A stretch of DNA of 44,714 nucleotides from an uncultured Ignavibacterium sp. (lineage in GTDB: Bacteria > Bacteroidota > Ignavibacteria > Ignavibacteriales > Ignavibacteriaceae), in assembly GCA_937934185.1 (NCBI GenBank), contig CALHAB010000101.1:1-44714 (forward strand), given 5' to 3'. Shown one piece after another: positions 17,998 to 27,027 of this stretch (within the stretch, counting starts at the first letter, position 1; each line of letters begins with the position of its first letter). The notes under the pieces were generated by a model that saw only the letters and a program-made list of their open reading frames with translations, made no database searches and was not told the origin of the DNA. Made by a program: the position numbers and the translations under genes.

Positions 17998-18329
17998 TGT
18001 CCTTTTTTGAAATTCTTAAACTTGTGTTTCCGTTATTCCTAATCGTTGCGATGCTTTATGGTGTTTTACTGTTTGTAAAAAAATATCAGTTCAAAGGAAG
18101 CAAACTTAATTCGGATAATTTCAGAATTGTTACAACACTTATGCTGATGCCGAAAAAATATTTATCAGTTGTAAAAGTAAATGACAAAGTTTTAATACTT
18201 GGTTTAAGTGAACAGAATATAACACTACTCAAAGAAATGAATGCAGAAGAATTAAGTTTGAACGATGACTCGCAGCTTCAGAACAATCCAAATTTTTTAG
18301 ATGTATTCAAGAAGATGATCAGACAATGA
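17997..18329 (+). CDS. fliO: Flagellar biosynthesis protein FliO
   Basis: 110 aa. An N-terminal membrane segment (about 8-27) is followed by a small cytoplasmic domain with IVTTLMLMPKKYLSVVKVNDKVLILGLSEQ split over two strands, the FliO pattern. FliO helps assemble the FliP ring. The family is weakly conserved, but the topology, size and position immediately before fliP make the call firm. Its end overlaps fliP through ATGA. Confidence 0.9.
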   Translation: MSFFEILKLVFPLFLIVAMLYGVLLFVKKYQFKGSKLNSDNFRIVTTLMLMPKKYLSVVKVNDKVLILGLSEQNITLLKEMNAEELSLNDDSQLQNNPNFLDVFKKMIRQ

Positions 18330-19093
18330 AAACGAAAGTAATACTTATTGCTCTTGTATCGATGTTTATAATCTCCTCATCCACTCTGGCTCAGCAAACT
18401 CAAAGCTTAAGCTTTCCGATTCCAAAAATAAATGTTGATGTCGGAACCTCTCAGAATGGAAAAGATGTTGCGGTAACTCTCCAGATTCTTCTGCTGATGA
18501 CGATTCTTGCTTTGGCTCCTTCGATAATTATAATGACAACATCATATCTCAGAATTATCATTGTTTTTCATTTCCTCAAAAGTGCACTTGGAACTCAGCA
18601 AATGCCGCCGGGACAGTTGCTTGCCGGTGTTGCGCTGTTTATTACTTTTTTTGTGATGGCTCCAACCTGGAATAAAGTAAATCAGGATGCTCTTAAACCT
18701 TTACTCGATGAAAAGATTTCAGTTGAAGAAGCATACAATAAAGGAATCGAACCAATCAGAGAGTTTATGTTCAAGCATGTGCGTGATGAAGACCTTGAAC
18801 TTTTTGTTTCAATGGCAAGTATGAGCAGACCAAACAACAGAAACGAACTTCCAACATACATTGTTGTTCCTGCTTTTGTTTTAAGTGAATTAAGAACCGG
18901 TTTTATAATCGGATTTTTTCTTTTCATTCCATTTATAATGGTTGATCTTATCATCTCATCAATATTGATGTCAATGGGCATGATGATGCTTCCGCCAATG
19001 TTAATCTCTCTTCCATTTAAAATTTTATTATTCATTCTTGTCGACGGCTGGAATTTAATCGTCGGCTCGGTTGTAAGGAGTTTTGCACAATGA
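18326..19093 (+). CDS. fliP: Flagellar type III export gate protein FliP
   Basis: 255 aa. FliP forms the core export pore with FliQ and FliR. A cleavable signal peptide is seen (residues 1-22, ending STLAQQ), as in other FliPs. Conserved FliP stretches include SYLRIIIVFHFLKSALGTQQMPPGQ and SMGMMMLPPMLISLPFK, here noted by their parts. About four membrane segments follow the signal. It overlaps both fliO and fliQ by four bases (ATGA). Confidence 0.97.
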   Translation: MKTKVILIALVSMFIISSSTLAQQTQSLSFPIPKINVDVGTSQNGKDVAVTLQILLLMTILALAPSIIIMTTSYLRIIIVFHFLKSALGTQQMPPGQLLAGVALFITFFVMAPTWNKVNQDALKPLLDEKISVEEAYNKGIEPIREFMFKHVRDEDLELFVSMASMSRPNNRNELPTYIVVPAFVLSELRTGFIIGFFLFIPFIMVDLIISSILMSMGMMMLPPMLISLPFKILLFILVDGWNLIVGSVVRSFAQ

Positions 19094-19359
19094 CAGAAGA
19101 AGTAGTAGTCGAAATACTGAAAGAAGCTTTCTTTACTTCGTTTTATATTTTGCTTCCTGTTCTTGGTGTAGCACTGATTGTTGGAATAATAGTTTCAATC
19201 TTTCAGGCGGCAACATCAATTCAGGAAATGACTTTAACATTTATTCCGAAGATACTTATTACCGCTCTAGCAATAATTCTTCTTCTACCCTGGATGATGG
19301 ACAGAATGATCGCTATAACCATCAAGTTTTTTACAATGTTTAATTCATTCATAAGGTGA
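19090..19359 (+). CDS. fliQ: Flagellar type III export gate protein FliQ
   Basis: 89 aa with two membrane segments (about 16-38 and 53-75). FliQ packs around the FliP-FliR pore. The family stretch VSIFQAATSIQEMTLTFIPK is present in the loop, together with the C-terminal phenylalanine-rich end. Its length is standard (about 89 aa). An overlapping frame starting at 19083 is a shadow. Confidence 0.97.
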   Translation: MTEEVVVEILKEAFFTSFYILLPVLGVALIVGIIVSIFQAATSIQEMTLTFIPKILITALAIILLLPWMMDRMIAITIKFFTMFNSFIR

Positions 19360-19361
19360 AT

Positions 19362-20132
19362 ATGTTCAGTGTAAGAGAATTCATCATATTGTTTTTAATA
19401 TTTCTCAGAATCTCTTCTGCTTTTGTTTCTGCACCTTTCTTTGGCAACAGAATTATCCCTGTTGTTACCAAACTATTCATTTCGATGGTTATCAGTTACA
19501 TTATTTTTTTATCAACAGATCATTCTGCTATCAAAGATATTCCAACCGGATGGCTGCTTTTGATATATTCTTTCAAAGAAGTTATCACAGGTTTGATAAT
19601 AGGTTTTGCACTGCAGTTTGTTTTCTTCGGAGTAAGCTATGCCGGAACACTGATTGGATTTGAAATCGGATTGAATCTTGCCGAAGTATTTAATCCTTCA
19701 GAGGAAGTTAATTCAAATATAATCGGTGAGATTCTCTACTATAGCGCAATAATGATTTTCTTGCTAATCAACGGACATCATTATCTGATAAGAGCATTGC
19801 AGCAATCTTTTAATATCATTGGAATTGGAATGTTCTCATTTCCTGAGCCGCTTTATCAGACAATGATAAAACTTGCAGGAAGTGTATTTGTAATCGCTGT
19901 TAAAATTGCAACACCAATTCTGGTTTCGTTTTTCCTGATAAATATCGCAGAAGGAATTATTTCAAGAATGATTCCAAATATGCAGGTCTTCTTTGTAACT
20001 CAACCGCTTAAAGTCGGACTTGGTTTGTTAATGCTCGGATTAATCTCACCGGTTTTTATTTATATGATAAAAAATTTATTGCGTGATTATGAAAATCAGC
20101 TCTATGTGTTAATAACTTCGATGAGTTCATAA
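19362..20132 (+). CDS. fliR: Flagellar type III export gate protein FliR
   Basis: 256 aa from the ATG at 19362, chosen because AAGGT lies five to nine bases upstream; a GTG at 19356, overlapping the fliQ stop, is possible but sits on that ribosome site. FliR is the single-copy gate subunit. It has about six membrane segments and the conserved start FLRISSAFVSAPFFG, and later FALQFVFFGVSYAG and LIGFEIGLNLAEVFNP in the middle part. It ends two bases before flhB. Confidence 0.96.
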   Translation: MFSVREFIILFLIFLRISSAFVSAPFFGNRIIPVVTKLFISMVISYIIFLSTDHSAIKDIPTGWLLLIYSFKEVITGLIIGFALQFVFFGVSYAGTLIGFEIGLNLAEVFNPSEEVNSNIIGEILYYSAIMIFLLINGHHYLIRALQQSFNIIGIGMFSFPEPLYQTMIKLAGSVFVIAVKIATPILVSFFLINIAEGIISRMIPNMQVFFVTQPLKVGLGLLMLGLISPVFIYMIKNLLRDYENQLYVLITSMSS

Positions 20133-20133
20133 A

Positions 20134-21204
20134 ATGGCAGAGTTTGAAGGACAGGAAAAAACCGAGCAACCGTCATCGAAGAAACTCGAAGACGCGAGAA
20201 AAAAAGGAATGGTTGCAAAGAGTATAGAAGTTAATTCTCTTATAATCGTTGTTACCGGTTTGATCACAATTTTTTTATTACAGTCATACATTGGACAAAG
20301 GATGAGCAGTTTTACAATAAATATTTTTAATTCACTTGATACTTTACCGAAGAAAATTTCTCTTCTGCCTAACATGGCTTTAGACTGGTATATGTTTTTT
20401 ATTTCTGTGTTAGCACCACTTATGACTGCAGTAGTAATCGCTGGTCTCGCCTCCAACATTTCTCAGGTTGGATTTAAGCTCAGTCCCGAAGCCCTCGCTC
20501 CGAAATTTTCAAAGTTAAATCCGGCAAAAGGCATTAAGAGAATTTTTTCCTCAAAGTCAGTTGTGGAAGTCTTTAAGACATTATTAAAGTTCTTCGTAAT
20601 TGCATTATTTACTTATCTGATTCTCAGTGATTTGATTGTTGCATCAGCATATCTGGATAATCTGAATCCGGCTGAAGTTATAATTTTTATGTTAGATAAT
20701 GCGTTTTCACTTTTGTGGAAGATTGCATTACTGTATGCGGTTATTGCAGCTATTGATTTTGTTTATCAAAGATACAAATTCAAAAAAGATATGATGATGA
20801 CCAAGCAGGAAGTGAAGGAAGAAATGAAGCAGCTTGAAGGTGATCCGACTGTAAAAGGAAGAATCAGGAAAATGCAAATGCAGGCAGCTCAGCAGAGAAT
20901 GATGGCTAATCTTCCCACTGCTGATGTTGTGATAACAAACCCGACGCACTATGCTGTCGCACTGAAATATGATATGACAAAAGATTCAGCTCCTGAAGTA
21001 ATAGCAAAGGGTGTTGACTTACTAGCTCAAAGAATTAAAAAAGTTGCAGCAGAACATAACATACCTTTGCACGAAGACAGGGAACTTGCAAGAGCTTTGT
21101 ATAAAATGTGTGATGTTGGAGATAAAATACCACCATCATTGTTCAAAGCAGTAGCGCAAGTGCTGGCTTATGTTTACAATCTTAAGAAAAATAAAAAGTA
21201 TTGA
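20134..21204 (+). CDS. flhB: Flagellar export switch protein FlhB
   Basis: 356 aa. FlhB controls export specificity after autocleavage. The N-terminal charged part (EKTEQPSSKKLEDARKKG) is the family signature. Four membrane segments are followed by the cytoplasmic domain with the self-cleaving NPTH at 269-272 and the NPTHYAVALKYD context. The end of the cytoplasmic domain, EDRELARAL and VGDKIPPSLFKAVA, is intact, so cleavage and interaction with FliK are expected. Confidence 0.97.
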   Translation: MAEFEGQEKTEQPSSKKLEDARKKGMVAKSIEVNSLIIVVTGLITIFLLQSYIGQRMSSFTINIFNSLDTLPKKISLLPNMALDWYMFFISVLAPLMTAVVIAGLASNISQVGFKLSPEALAPKFSKLNPAKGIKRIFSSKSVVEVFKTLLKFFVIALFTYLILSDLIVASAYLDNLNPAEVIIFMLDNAFSLLWKIALLYAVIAAIDFVYQRYKFKKDMMMTKQEVKEEMKQLEGDPTVKGRIRKMQMQAAQQRMMANLPTADVVITNPTHYAVALKYDMTKDSAPEVIAKGVDLLAQRIKKVAAEHNIPLHEDRELARALYKMCDVGDKIPPSLFKAVAQVLAYVYNLKKNKKY

Positions 21205-21212
21205 GTTGAATA

Positions 21213-23261
21213 ATGAAACTGTTTGGAAAAAATTCTGATTTAATGCTTGCTTTCGGATTAATCCTGATACTCGGATTAATGATTATTCCGCTGCCTGCAG
21301 TTTTATTGGATTTCTTCCTTGCATTAAGTATAACTCTTTCCGTTCTGATACTTGTCGTTTCATTATTTATAAATTCACCGCTGGATATTTCGGTATTTCC
21401 AGGGTTATTATTGGTTTCAACACTATTCAGACTTGCGTTAAACATCAGCTCAACAAGATTGATTCTTATTGACGGATATGCAGGAAAAGTTATAGAAACT
21501 TTCGGATCATTCGTTGTTCGCGGTGATTATGTGGTTGGATTTATAGTATTCATAATTCTTGTTATAATTCAGTTCATAGTAATTGTAAAAGGTTCCGGAA
21601 GAATTTCAGAAGTAGCTGCAAGATTTACTCTGGATGCAATGCCCGGAAAACAAATGGCAATTGATGCAGATTTAAATACAGGATTGATTAACGAAGATCA
21701 GGCAAGAGAAAGAAGAGAAAAAATTTCGCGCGAAGCTGAATTTTATGGTGCGATGGACGGTGCAAGTAAATTCGTAAAAGGTGATGCTATTGCAGGATTG
21801 ATTATCAACTTCATTAACATAGTTGGCGGTTTTATAATCGGAATTGGTCAGCGAGGATTAACAATTACTGATGCATTGCAGCAATACACAATCCTCACAA
21901 TTGGTGATGGTCTGGTCTCACAGGTTCCGGCGCTGCTTATTTCAACTGCTGCCGGCTTTGTTGTAACCAGAAATGCTTCAGGAGTTTCACTCGACTCGCA
22001 ATTTAAAACTCAGCTGTTTTCAAATCATAGAGTGCTTGCAATTGTAGCTGCAACAATTTTTCTTTTTGGATTTTTGCCCGGAATGCCAACCATTCCGTTT
22101 TTAATTCTGGGAGTTTCACTTGCAGTAAGTTCTTATATGAAGAAGAAAACTTCTCAAACTGTTGATGAATCAATTACAGATGAGAAAGTTACATCTCCGA
22201 TTCCTGAAGAAACAGTTGAACAGTATCTGCAGGTTGATCCGATAGAAATTGAAATTGGTTATGGCTTGATTTCACTCGTTGATGAAAATCAGGGAGGAAA
22301 TCTTTTTCAGAAAATTTCTGCAACAAGAAAATTTATCGCTCTTGAATACGGCGTTTTGATTCCACCGGTTCGTGTTCGTGATAACTTACAGTTGAACCCA
22401 AACCAGTACATCATAAAAATTAAAGGCAATATTGTTTCATCAGATGAAATTTTTCCTGACAGATATCTTGCAATGAATCCCGGCGGTATCACCGAGCAAC
22501 TTCAGGGAATTCCTACAAAAGATCCGGCTTTTGGTTTAGACAGTTATTGGATTACAAGAGATGAAAAAGACAGAGCAGAGATGCTTGGTTACACTGTAGT
22601 TGATGCCATTTCAGTTCTTTCAACCAATCTACAGGAAACATTAAAAAAGAATTTTGAAAAAATTCTTACGCGTCAGGCGGTTAAACAGTTACTTGATGCT
22701 CTTAAGAAAGATTATCCTGCAGTAGTTGATGAGATTCAGCCGGATACTTTGCCTCTTGGCACTATTCAAAAAGTATTGCAGAATCTTTTGAAAGAATATA
22801 TTCCAATAAAGGATATGGTTCAGATTATTGAATCGCTTATTGACTATTCAAAGGTTACCAAAAACATCGATGTATTAACGGAGTATGTGAGACATTCATT
22901 GGGAAATACAATCGCAAATTTATACAAGGACTCAAACGGTATAATCCACGCTGCAGCAATAGGTGAGGGACTTGAGCAATACATAACCAGATCTTTACAG
23001 AATCAGAAAGAAGCAACGCAAACATTAGGTCTAACACCTCAAATGCTTGCTGAATTAAAAGTTGCTCTTGAAAATCTTTATGAAAAATTTAATTCACTTG
23101 GTTATCAGCCGATATTGATAACATCTGCAACAATTCGTCCTTATTTCTATCGTTTGATAAATTCTTCCTTCCCTGATTTTGTAGTTCTTTCTTATACAGA
23201 ACTTCCATCAAATGTTGAAATTGAATTCATAGATAATCTGGAGATAAACAATGCAGGTTAA
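21213..23261 (+). CDS. flhA: Flagellar export gate protein FlhA
   Basis: 682 aa. FlhA forms the nonameric ring that receives substrates and chaperones and couples ion flow. About eight membrane segments lie in the first 320 residues. The FHIPEP-type signature is seen in FRLALNISSTRLIL, and the loop DAMPGKQMAIDADLNTG is also conserved. The cytoplasmic half (about 340-680) has the substrate/chaperone-binding subdomains, including ITRDEKDRAEMLGYTVVD. Length is normal. The 3' end overlaps flhF by 11 bases. Confidence 0.97.
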   Translation: MKLFGKNSDLMLAFGLILILGLMIIPLPAVLLDFFLALSITLSVLILVVSLFINSPLDISVFPGLLLVSTLFRLALNISSTRLILIDGYAGKVIETFGSFVVRGDYVVGFIVFIILVIIQFIVIVKGSGRISEVAARFTLDAMPGKQMAIDADLNTGLINEDQARERREKISREAEFYGAMDGASKFVKGDAIAGLIINFINIVGGFIIGIGQRGLTITDALQQYTILTIGDGLVSQVPALLISTAAGFVVTRNASGVSLDSQFKTQLFSNHRVLAIVAATIFLFGFLPGMPTIPFLILGVSLAVSSYMKKKTSQTVDESITDEKVTSPIPEETVEQYLQVDPIEIEIGYGLISLVDENQGGNLFQKISATRKFIALEYGVLIPPVRVRDNLQLNPNQYIIKIKGNIVSSDEIFPDRYLAMNPGGITEQLQGIPTKDPAFGLDSYWITRDEKDRAEMLGYTVVDAISVLSTNLQETLKKNFEKILTRQAVKQLLDALKKDYPAVVDEIQPDTLPLGTIQKVLQNLLKEYIPIKDMVQIIESLIDYSKVTKNIDVLTEYVRHSLGNTIANLYKDSNGIIHAAAIGEGLEQYITRSLQNQKEATQTLGLTPQMLAELKVALENLYEKFNSLGYQPILITSATIRPYFYRLINSSFPDFVVLSYTELPSNVEIEFIDNLEINNAG

Positions 23262-24351
23262 AAAATTCACAGCACAATCTTTAAGCGAAGCCACCAGACA
23301 AATGAAAAATGAACTCGGTTATGAAGCTGTTATACTTAGCACCAGAGTTATAAATGACAGAAAAAATCCTTCAGTTAAACTTTATGAAATTACTGCCGGA
23401 TTGGATGAGCTTCCCGCTGATAACAATAAAAAGCATACAAGCAATGCACATAAAACATTTCTTGAAGAACTTGCAAAAATTTCTGATACTGTTTACAGGA
23501 AAAATTCTGCAAGAATAAAAGAAGCTTATGGTAAAGCTGTTGAAGAGAAAGTTAAAGAATCAGAAGAAACAATTGAGAAAAAACTTAAATCAGTATTTCA
23601 CAAATTAGCTGATAAGGAGGTTCAGAAATCTGTTATCGTTTCTGTAATGGATCAGATTAAACGATATAAAAATTTTCTGCAACCTGATAATGTTGAGAAT
23701 TATGTTAAGACTTGTCTGAGTTCACTGATTCTTACCAGAAATTTTGATGTTACTCCAAAGAAGAATAAAGTTGTTGCCTTAGTTGGTCCGACTGGAGTTG
23801 GTAAAACTACTACGATTGCTAAACTTGCTTTGATTGCCAAAATAATCCACAAGCTCGATGTTGGTTTGATATCAATTGACACATTTCGTCTTGGCGCAAT
23901 TGATCAGCTGCAAAGCTTTGCTGATGTTAGTCACATTGACTTACTTGTTGCCTACAAACCTGAGGAAATGCCAGCACTTCTTAAAAAGTTTTCAAAGAAA
24001 GATATTGTTTTTATAGACACGGTTGGAAGAAGCCAGAATAAATCTGAACAATTAAAACTCAATCAGGATTTTCTTTCAACAATTAAAGTTGATGAGACAT
24101 TGCTTGTTTTAAATTCGTCAGCTTCATACAGAACCTTATCAGATGTTGCTTCAAAGTTCAAAGCATTTAATTACAGCGGATTTATTTTCAGTAAAGTTGA
24201 TGAAGCTCCTGTTCATGGAAATATAGTTAACCTTGTAACCAAAACCGGAATTCCTGTTTCATTTATTACAAACGGACAGGTGATACCAGATGATATACTT
24301 GCTGCAGATCCTGAAAACATTGCAAATCTAATTCTTAACAGCAGTTTATGA
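23251..24351 (+). CDS. flhF: Flagellar SRP-like GTPase FlhF
   Basis: 366 aa. FlhF is an SRP-family GTPase that fixes where the flagellum is built. The B domain (about 1-70) starts with KKFTAQSLSEATRQMKNELG, the family N-terminus. The NG domain has the P-loop GPTGVGKTTT (179-188), the SIDTFRLGAIDQL motif and IDTVGR. The start overlaps flhA and the end overlaps flhG by ATGA. With FlhG it suggests a defined (often polar) placement and number of flagella. Confidence 0.96.
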   Translation: MQVKKFTAQSLSEATRQMKNELGYEAVILSTRVINDRKNPSVKLYEITAGLDELPADNNKKHTSNAHKTFLEELAKISDTVYRKNSARIKEAYGKAVEEKVKESEETIEKKLKSVFHKLADKEVQKSVIVSVMDQIKRYKNFLQPDNVENYVKTCLSSLILTRNFDVTPKKNKVVALVGPTGVGKTTTIAKLALIAKIIHKLDVGLISIDTFRLGAIDQLQSFADVSHIDLLVAYKPEEMPALLKKFSKKDIVFIDTVGRSQNKSEQLKLNQDFLSTIKVDETLLVLNSSASYRTLSDVASKFKAFNYSGFIFSKVDEAPVHGNIVNLVTKTGIPVSFITNGQVIPDDILAADPENIANLILNSSL

Positions 24352-25235
24352 TAACCGGACAATTAAAAAGAATCATCGAACTGCAATCGTTTGAAGCTGA
24401 ACTAACTGGTAATAAAAAAAATATTTGTGCAGTTGTTTCAGGAAAAGGAGGTACAGGTAAAACTGTTTTCTCTGTTTTTCTGTCACACTTGCTTTCTGAA
24501 AAACAGAATAAAGTTCTTCTTGTTGATTTGGATATCAATCTCGCTAACATTCATTTCTTAATGAACGAAACACCTGTAAAATCACTCAACAACTATTTCA
24601 ATAAAAATGAAGATCTGCAAAACTTAGTAACTGAATATTCAGATTACTTTCACATCATTTATGGTCTCAATTCATATTCAATAAAAGATATTCCATTTAA
24701 GTCTTCGCTGGAACGACTAATCAGAGATATTGATTTGATAAGTTCGAAATATGATTTGGTAATACTTGATCTCGGAGCAGGATTAAGTGAATTAACTTTA
24801 AATGCTTTAAGAATTTCAGGAATTAAAATTATTGTTTCTGTTCCTGAAGCGACTTCGGTGATGGATGCTTATGCTGTGATAAAAATGTATGAAAATTTTG
24901 ACAAGCCAACAGAGTTTCAACTGGTTATGAATCGCTGTCTCGATAAAAATGATGGAGCAGAAGGATTCAAAAAATTATCAAAAGCTGTTCATAGTTTTTT
25001 AAAGAGTTCTGTAAATCTTCTTTCAATCATAAATGAAAGCAAAGAAATCAGACAATCAGTTGCCGGGCAATCTCTTTTTGATGATGCAAAATCTGATAAT
25101 CAATTCATTTCAGAGTTTAAGGTGGCCGCTGATAAAATTGATAAATATATTCATCTGACTAATATTAACCAGCCATCAAAAAGATCTTCATTAACTGCTT
25201 CAAAAAACAACTCAAAAAGCTCAATAATCCTCTGA
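24348..25235 (+). CDS. flhG: MinD-like ATPase FlhG (FleN/YlxH)
   Basis: 295 aa. FlhG restrains FlhF and limits flagellar number. The deviant Walker A KGGTGKT is at 33-39, after the QSFEAELT leader that in FlhG contacts FlhF. Switch elements VDLDINLANIHFL and LDLGAGLS are present, and the C-terminal part has a membrane-targeting type helix. A serine/lysine-rich tail ends the protein. It is the last gene before a promoter-like gap. Confidence 0.95.
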   Translation: MITGQLKRIIELQSFEAELTGNKKNICAVVSGKGGTGKTVFSVFLSHLLSEKQNKVLLVDLDINLANIHFLMNETPVKSLNNYFNKNEDLQNLVTEYSDYFHIIYGLNSYSIKDIPFKSSLERLIRDIDLISSKYDLVILDLGAGLSELTLNALRISGIKIIVSVPEATSVMDAYAVIKMYENFDKPTEFQLVMNRCLDKNDGAEGFKKLSKAVHSFLKSSVNLLSIINESKEIRQSVAGQSLFDDAKSDNQFISEFKVAADKIDKYIHLTNINQPSKRSSLTASKNNSKSSIIL

Positions 25236-25252
25236 TATTTTTTTAAGATGCT

Positions 25253-25268
25253 TGGCATGCTGTTTGTC
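25253..25268 (+). promoter_or_regulatory. Sigma-54-like -24/-12 promoter upstream of the orf-fliA block
   Basis: TGGCATGCTGTTTGTC, with GG at 25254-25255 and G at 25266, the sigma-54 spacing, and the same TTGTC ending as the sites before flgB and the PAS kinase. It lies in the 53-base gap after flhG, 35 bases before the ATG at 25289. It would place fliA under sigma-54 control. No terminator is seen between flhG and this site. Confidence 0.6.
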
Positions 25269-25288
25269 TTTCAGACAATGGTGATGAT

Positions 25289-25525
25289 ATGAATAAAATA
25301 ATATTAAATATCGGTTTACTCATTTTCTGCTTCTCGATCGTCTTTTTCAGTCAGAGAGAAATGCCAATCGTAGAAGTCATAACAAAATCATTTATAGTTT
25401 TTATTTCTTCAACGGTTATTCTGAGTGTTACTGCAATAGTTCTGTTAAAATTAATTCAGAAAACCGAAAGCAGTACAAATGAAAATTCTGATCACACAAT
25501 TTTAGGAAGCAAAGCTCATGAATAA
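25289..25525 (+). CDS. Hypothetical 78-aa membrane protein cotranscribed with fliA
   Basis: Not recognised. Two hydrophobic segments (about 4-20 and 30-55) are separated by a short polar turn, and a hydrophilic tail of about 23 residues follows, predicted cytoplasmic or periplasmic depending on topology. The 3' end overlaps the fliA start by eight bases, so translation is coupled. In other bacteria small membrane proteins next to sigma genes can be anti-sigma factors, but nothing in the sequence shows that here. Confidence 0.7.
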   Translation: MNKIILNIGLLIFCFSIVFFSQREMPIVEVITKSFIVFISSTVILSVTAIVLLKLIQKTESSTNENSDHTILGSKAHE

Positions 25526-26147
25526 TTCTGAACTATGGAAAGAGTATAAGCTAACTCCGACGCCTGCACTCAAAAAGGAAATCATAATGAAATATTTAAA
25601 TCTTGTTCATTATGTTATCCGCAAAACCCCTTTATCAAAAAATCAGATTCTTGATGAGCGTGATTTTTTCCAATATGGTATTGAAGGATTAAGTGAAGCT
25701 GTTGACAGATTTGATCCTGATTACGGAACTAAGTTCGAGACCTATGCAATTCAGAGAATCCGCGGAAAAATTATTGATGAGCTCAGAAAACTTCAGAGTA
25801 AATTCAAAACAGAAGAAGGTGATCAGACAATTGATAATTACTACACAAATCTTTCAATTAATAATCAGATTGATGATGAAGATGGCTATACACTTGCAGA
25901 AGTTATTCCGAACGATCAATTGACACAATCTGAAGAAGTTGAAAAGAATGAGATGAAAGAAATTCTGCTTAATGCACTGAAAGGACTTAATGAAAGAGAC
26001 AGACTTATCATTTCACTTTACTACTATGAAAATCTTAATTACCAGGAAATTGCAAAGCTGATGAACATAACCATTTCAAGAGTTTCCCAAATTCACTCAA
26101 GAATTCTTAAAAATCTGAAATCAAAATTGTTAGTTTATAATGAATAA
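25518..26147 (+). CDS. fliA: Flagellar sigma factor FliA (sigma-28), apparently without region 3
   Basis: 209 aa against about 240-260 in most FliA. FliA directs late flagellar transcription. Region 2 (about 20-92) has LDERDFFQYGIEGLSEAVDRF and FETYAIQRIRGKIIDELRKL in parts, the typical FliA core. Region 4 (about 145-205) has LNERDRLIISLYYYENLNYQEIAK and ISRVSQIHSRIL in parts. Between them only about 50 acidic residues are seen, without the LGR-P-EIA type pattern of region 3. Overlaps the 78-aa gene and the HDOD gene by eight bases each. No flgM is found in the window. Confidence 0.93.
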   Translation: MNNSELWKEYKLTPTPALKKEIIMKYLNLVHYVIRKTPLSKNQILDERDFFQYGIEGLSEAVDRFDPDYGTKFETYAIQRIRGKIIDELRKLQSKFKTEEGDQTIDNYYTNLSINNQIDDEDGYTLAEVIPNDQLTQSEEVEKNEMKEILLNALKGLNERDRLIISLYYYENLNYQEIAKLMNITISRVSQIHSRILKNLKSKLLVYNE

Positions 26148-27018
26148 TTTCACTGAGAATATTGAAGCCAAAAGAGAATGGAGCAAAAAGATGCTCGCTG
26201 GAATCAGGAATCTTCCTCCTGTTCCTTTCATAATGGTTGAGATATCCAAACTTCTCGATAATCCGCGAACCGGTGCCGCTGATCTGGGAAAAATTATCAG
26301 TAAAGATCAGGCGATGGTTGCAAAAATTTTGAGTGTCGCAAACTCACCTTTGTACGGACTTCCTCGTCGTGTTTCTACAATAGAATTTGCAATCGTGATA
26401 CTTGGCTTTGACCAGATAAAAAATATTGTCATTGCTTTTTCGATGATGGAAGCTTTCAGAACAAAGGAAGACAGAAGATGGAACCGGAGAGCTTACTGGG
26501 TTCATTCTCTTATGGTTGCAAGTGGTGCCAAAAGAATTGCAGATGATTTGGGAATAAGAAAATCAGGCGAAGCTTTTACTGCAGGATTGTTGCACGATCT
26601 TGGCATCTCTGTTATTCAAAAATATTTCAATGATGATTTTCAGAAAATAAATAACCTTGTTGAGCAGCAGCAGATGAGATTTATTAACGCCGAGGAAAAA
26701 ATTCTCGGAATATCTCATCAGGAAATTGGAAAGTATTTGATTGAAAAATGGAACTTGCCGGTTGGACTTGGTGAAGCTATCCTTTATCACCATCAGCCAT
26801 CGCTTGCAGAAGAAGAAAGAAAACTTGCTGCTGTTGTTCATCTTGCTGATTATATGACACAAAGATTTCAAATTGGCAATTTCAACTGGGATGAAAGTAT
26901 AGATCTCGATTTAGGAGTTGTTGAAATTCTTCAGCTTGGCGATGAAAGCTATCTTGAAAGCTTGATTGAAAGCTATCAGGAATTGTTCAAAGTAAATTTA
27001 GAATCATTAAATCTATAA
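26140..27018 (+). CDS. HDOD domain protein (first of a tandem pair)
   Basis: 292 aa. An HDOD domain fills most of the protein: the PPVPFIMVEISKLLDNP start, then SKDQAMVAKILSVANSPLYGL, then LLHDLG. HDOD domains resemble HD phosphodiesterases but usually serve as regulatory scaffolds in signalling and motility; whether this one is catalytic is unknown. The gene overlaps fliA by eight bases and is followed nine bases later by a clear paralogue. A role downstream of or in partnership with the flagellar signalling proteins is inference from context. Confidence 0.88.
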   Translation: MNNFTENIEAKREWSKKMLAGIRNLPPVPFIMVEISKLLDNPRTGAADLGKIISKDQAMVAKILSVANSPLYGLPRRVSTIEFAIVILGFDQIKNIVIAFSMMEAFRTKEDRRWNRRAYWVHSLMVASGAKRIADDLGIRKSGEAFTAGLLHDLGISVIQKYFNDDFQKINNLVEQQQMRFINAEEKILGISHQEIGKYLIEKWNLPVGLGEAILYHHQPSLAEEERKLAAVVHLADYMTQRFQIGNFNWDESIDLDLGVVEILQLGDESYLESLIESYQELFKVNLESLNL

Positions 27019-27027
27019 AGGTATAAT

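Noticed and set aside
18682-19035. 117-aa and other long open frames on the minus strand
   Set aside because: All lie opposite well-identified + strand genes and show no recognisable domain; they are shadows of AT-rich coding DNA.
19083-19343. 86-aa open frame overlapping fliQ
   Set aside because: Serine/asparagine-rich shadow in another frame of fliQ, which is itself clearly conserved.
25236-25252. Terminator after flhG
   Set aside because: A T run is present (near 25238-25244) but no stable hairpin precedes it, so read-through into the fliA block is likely.
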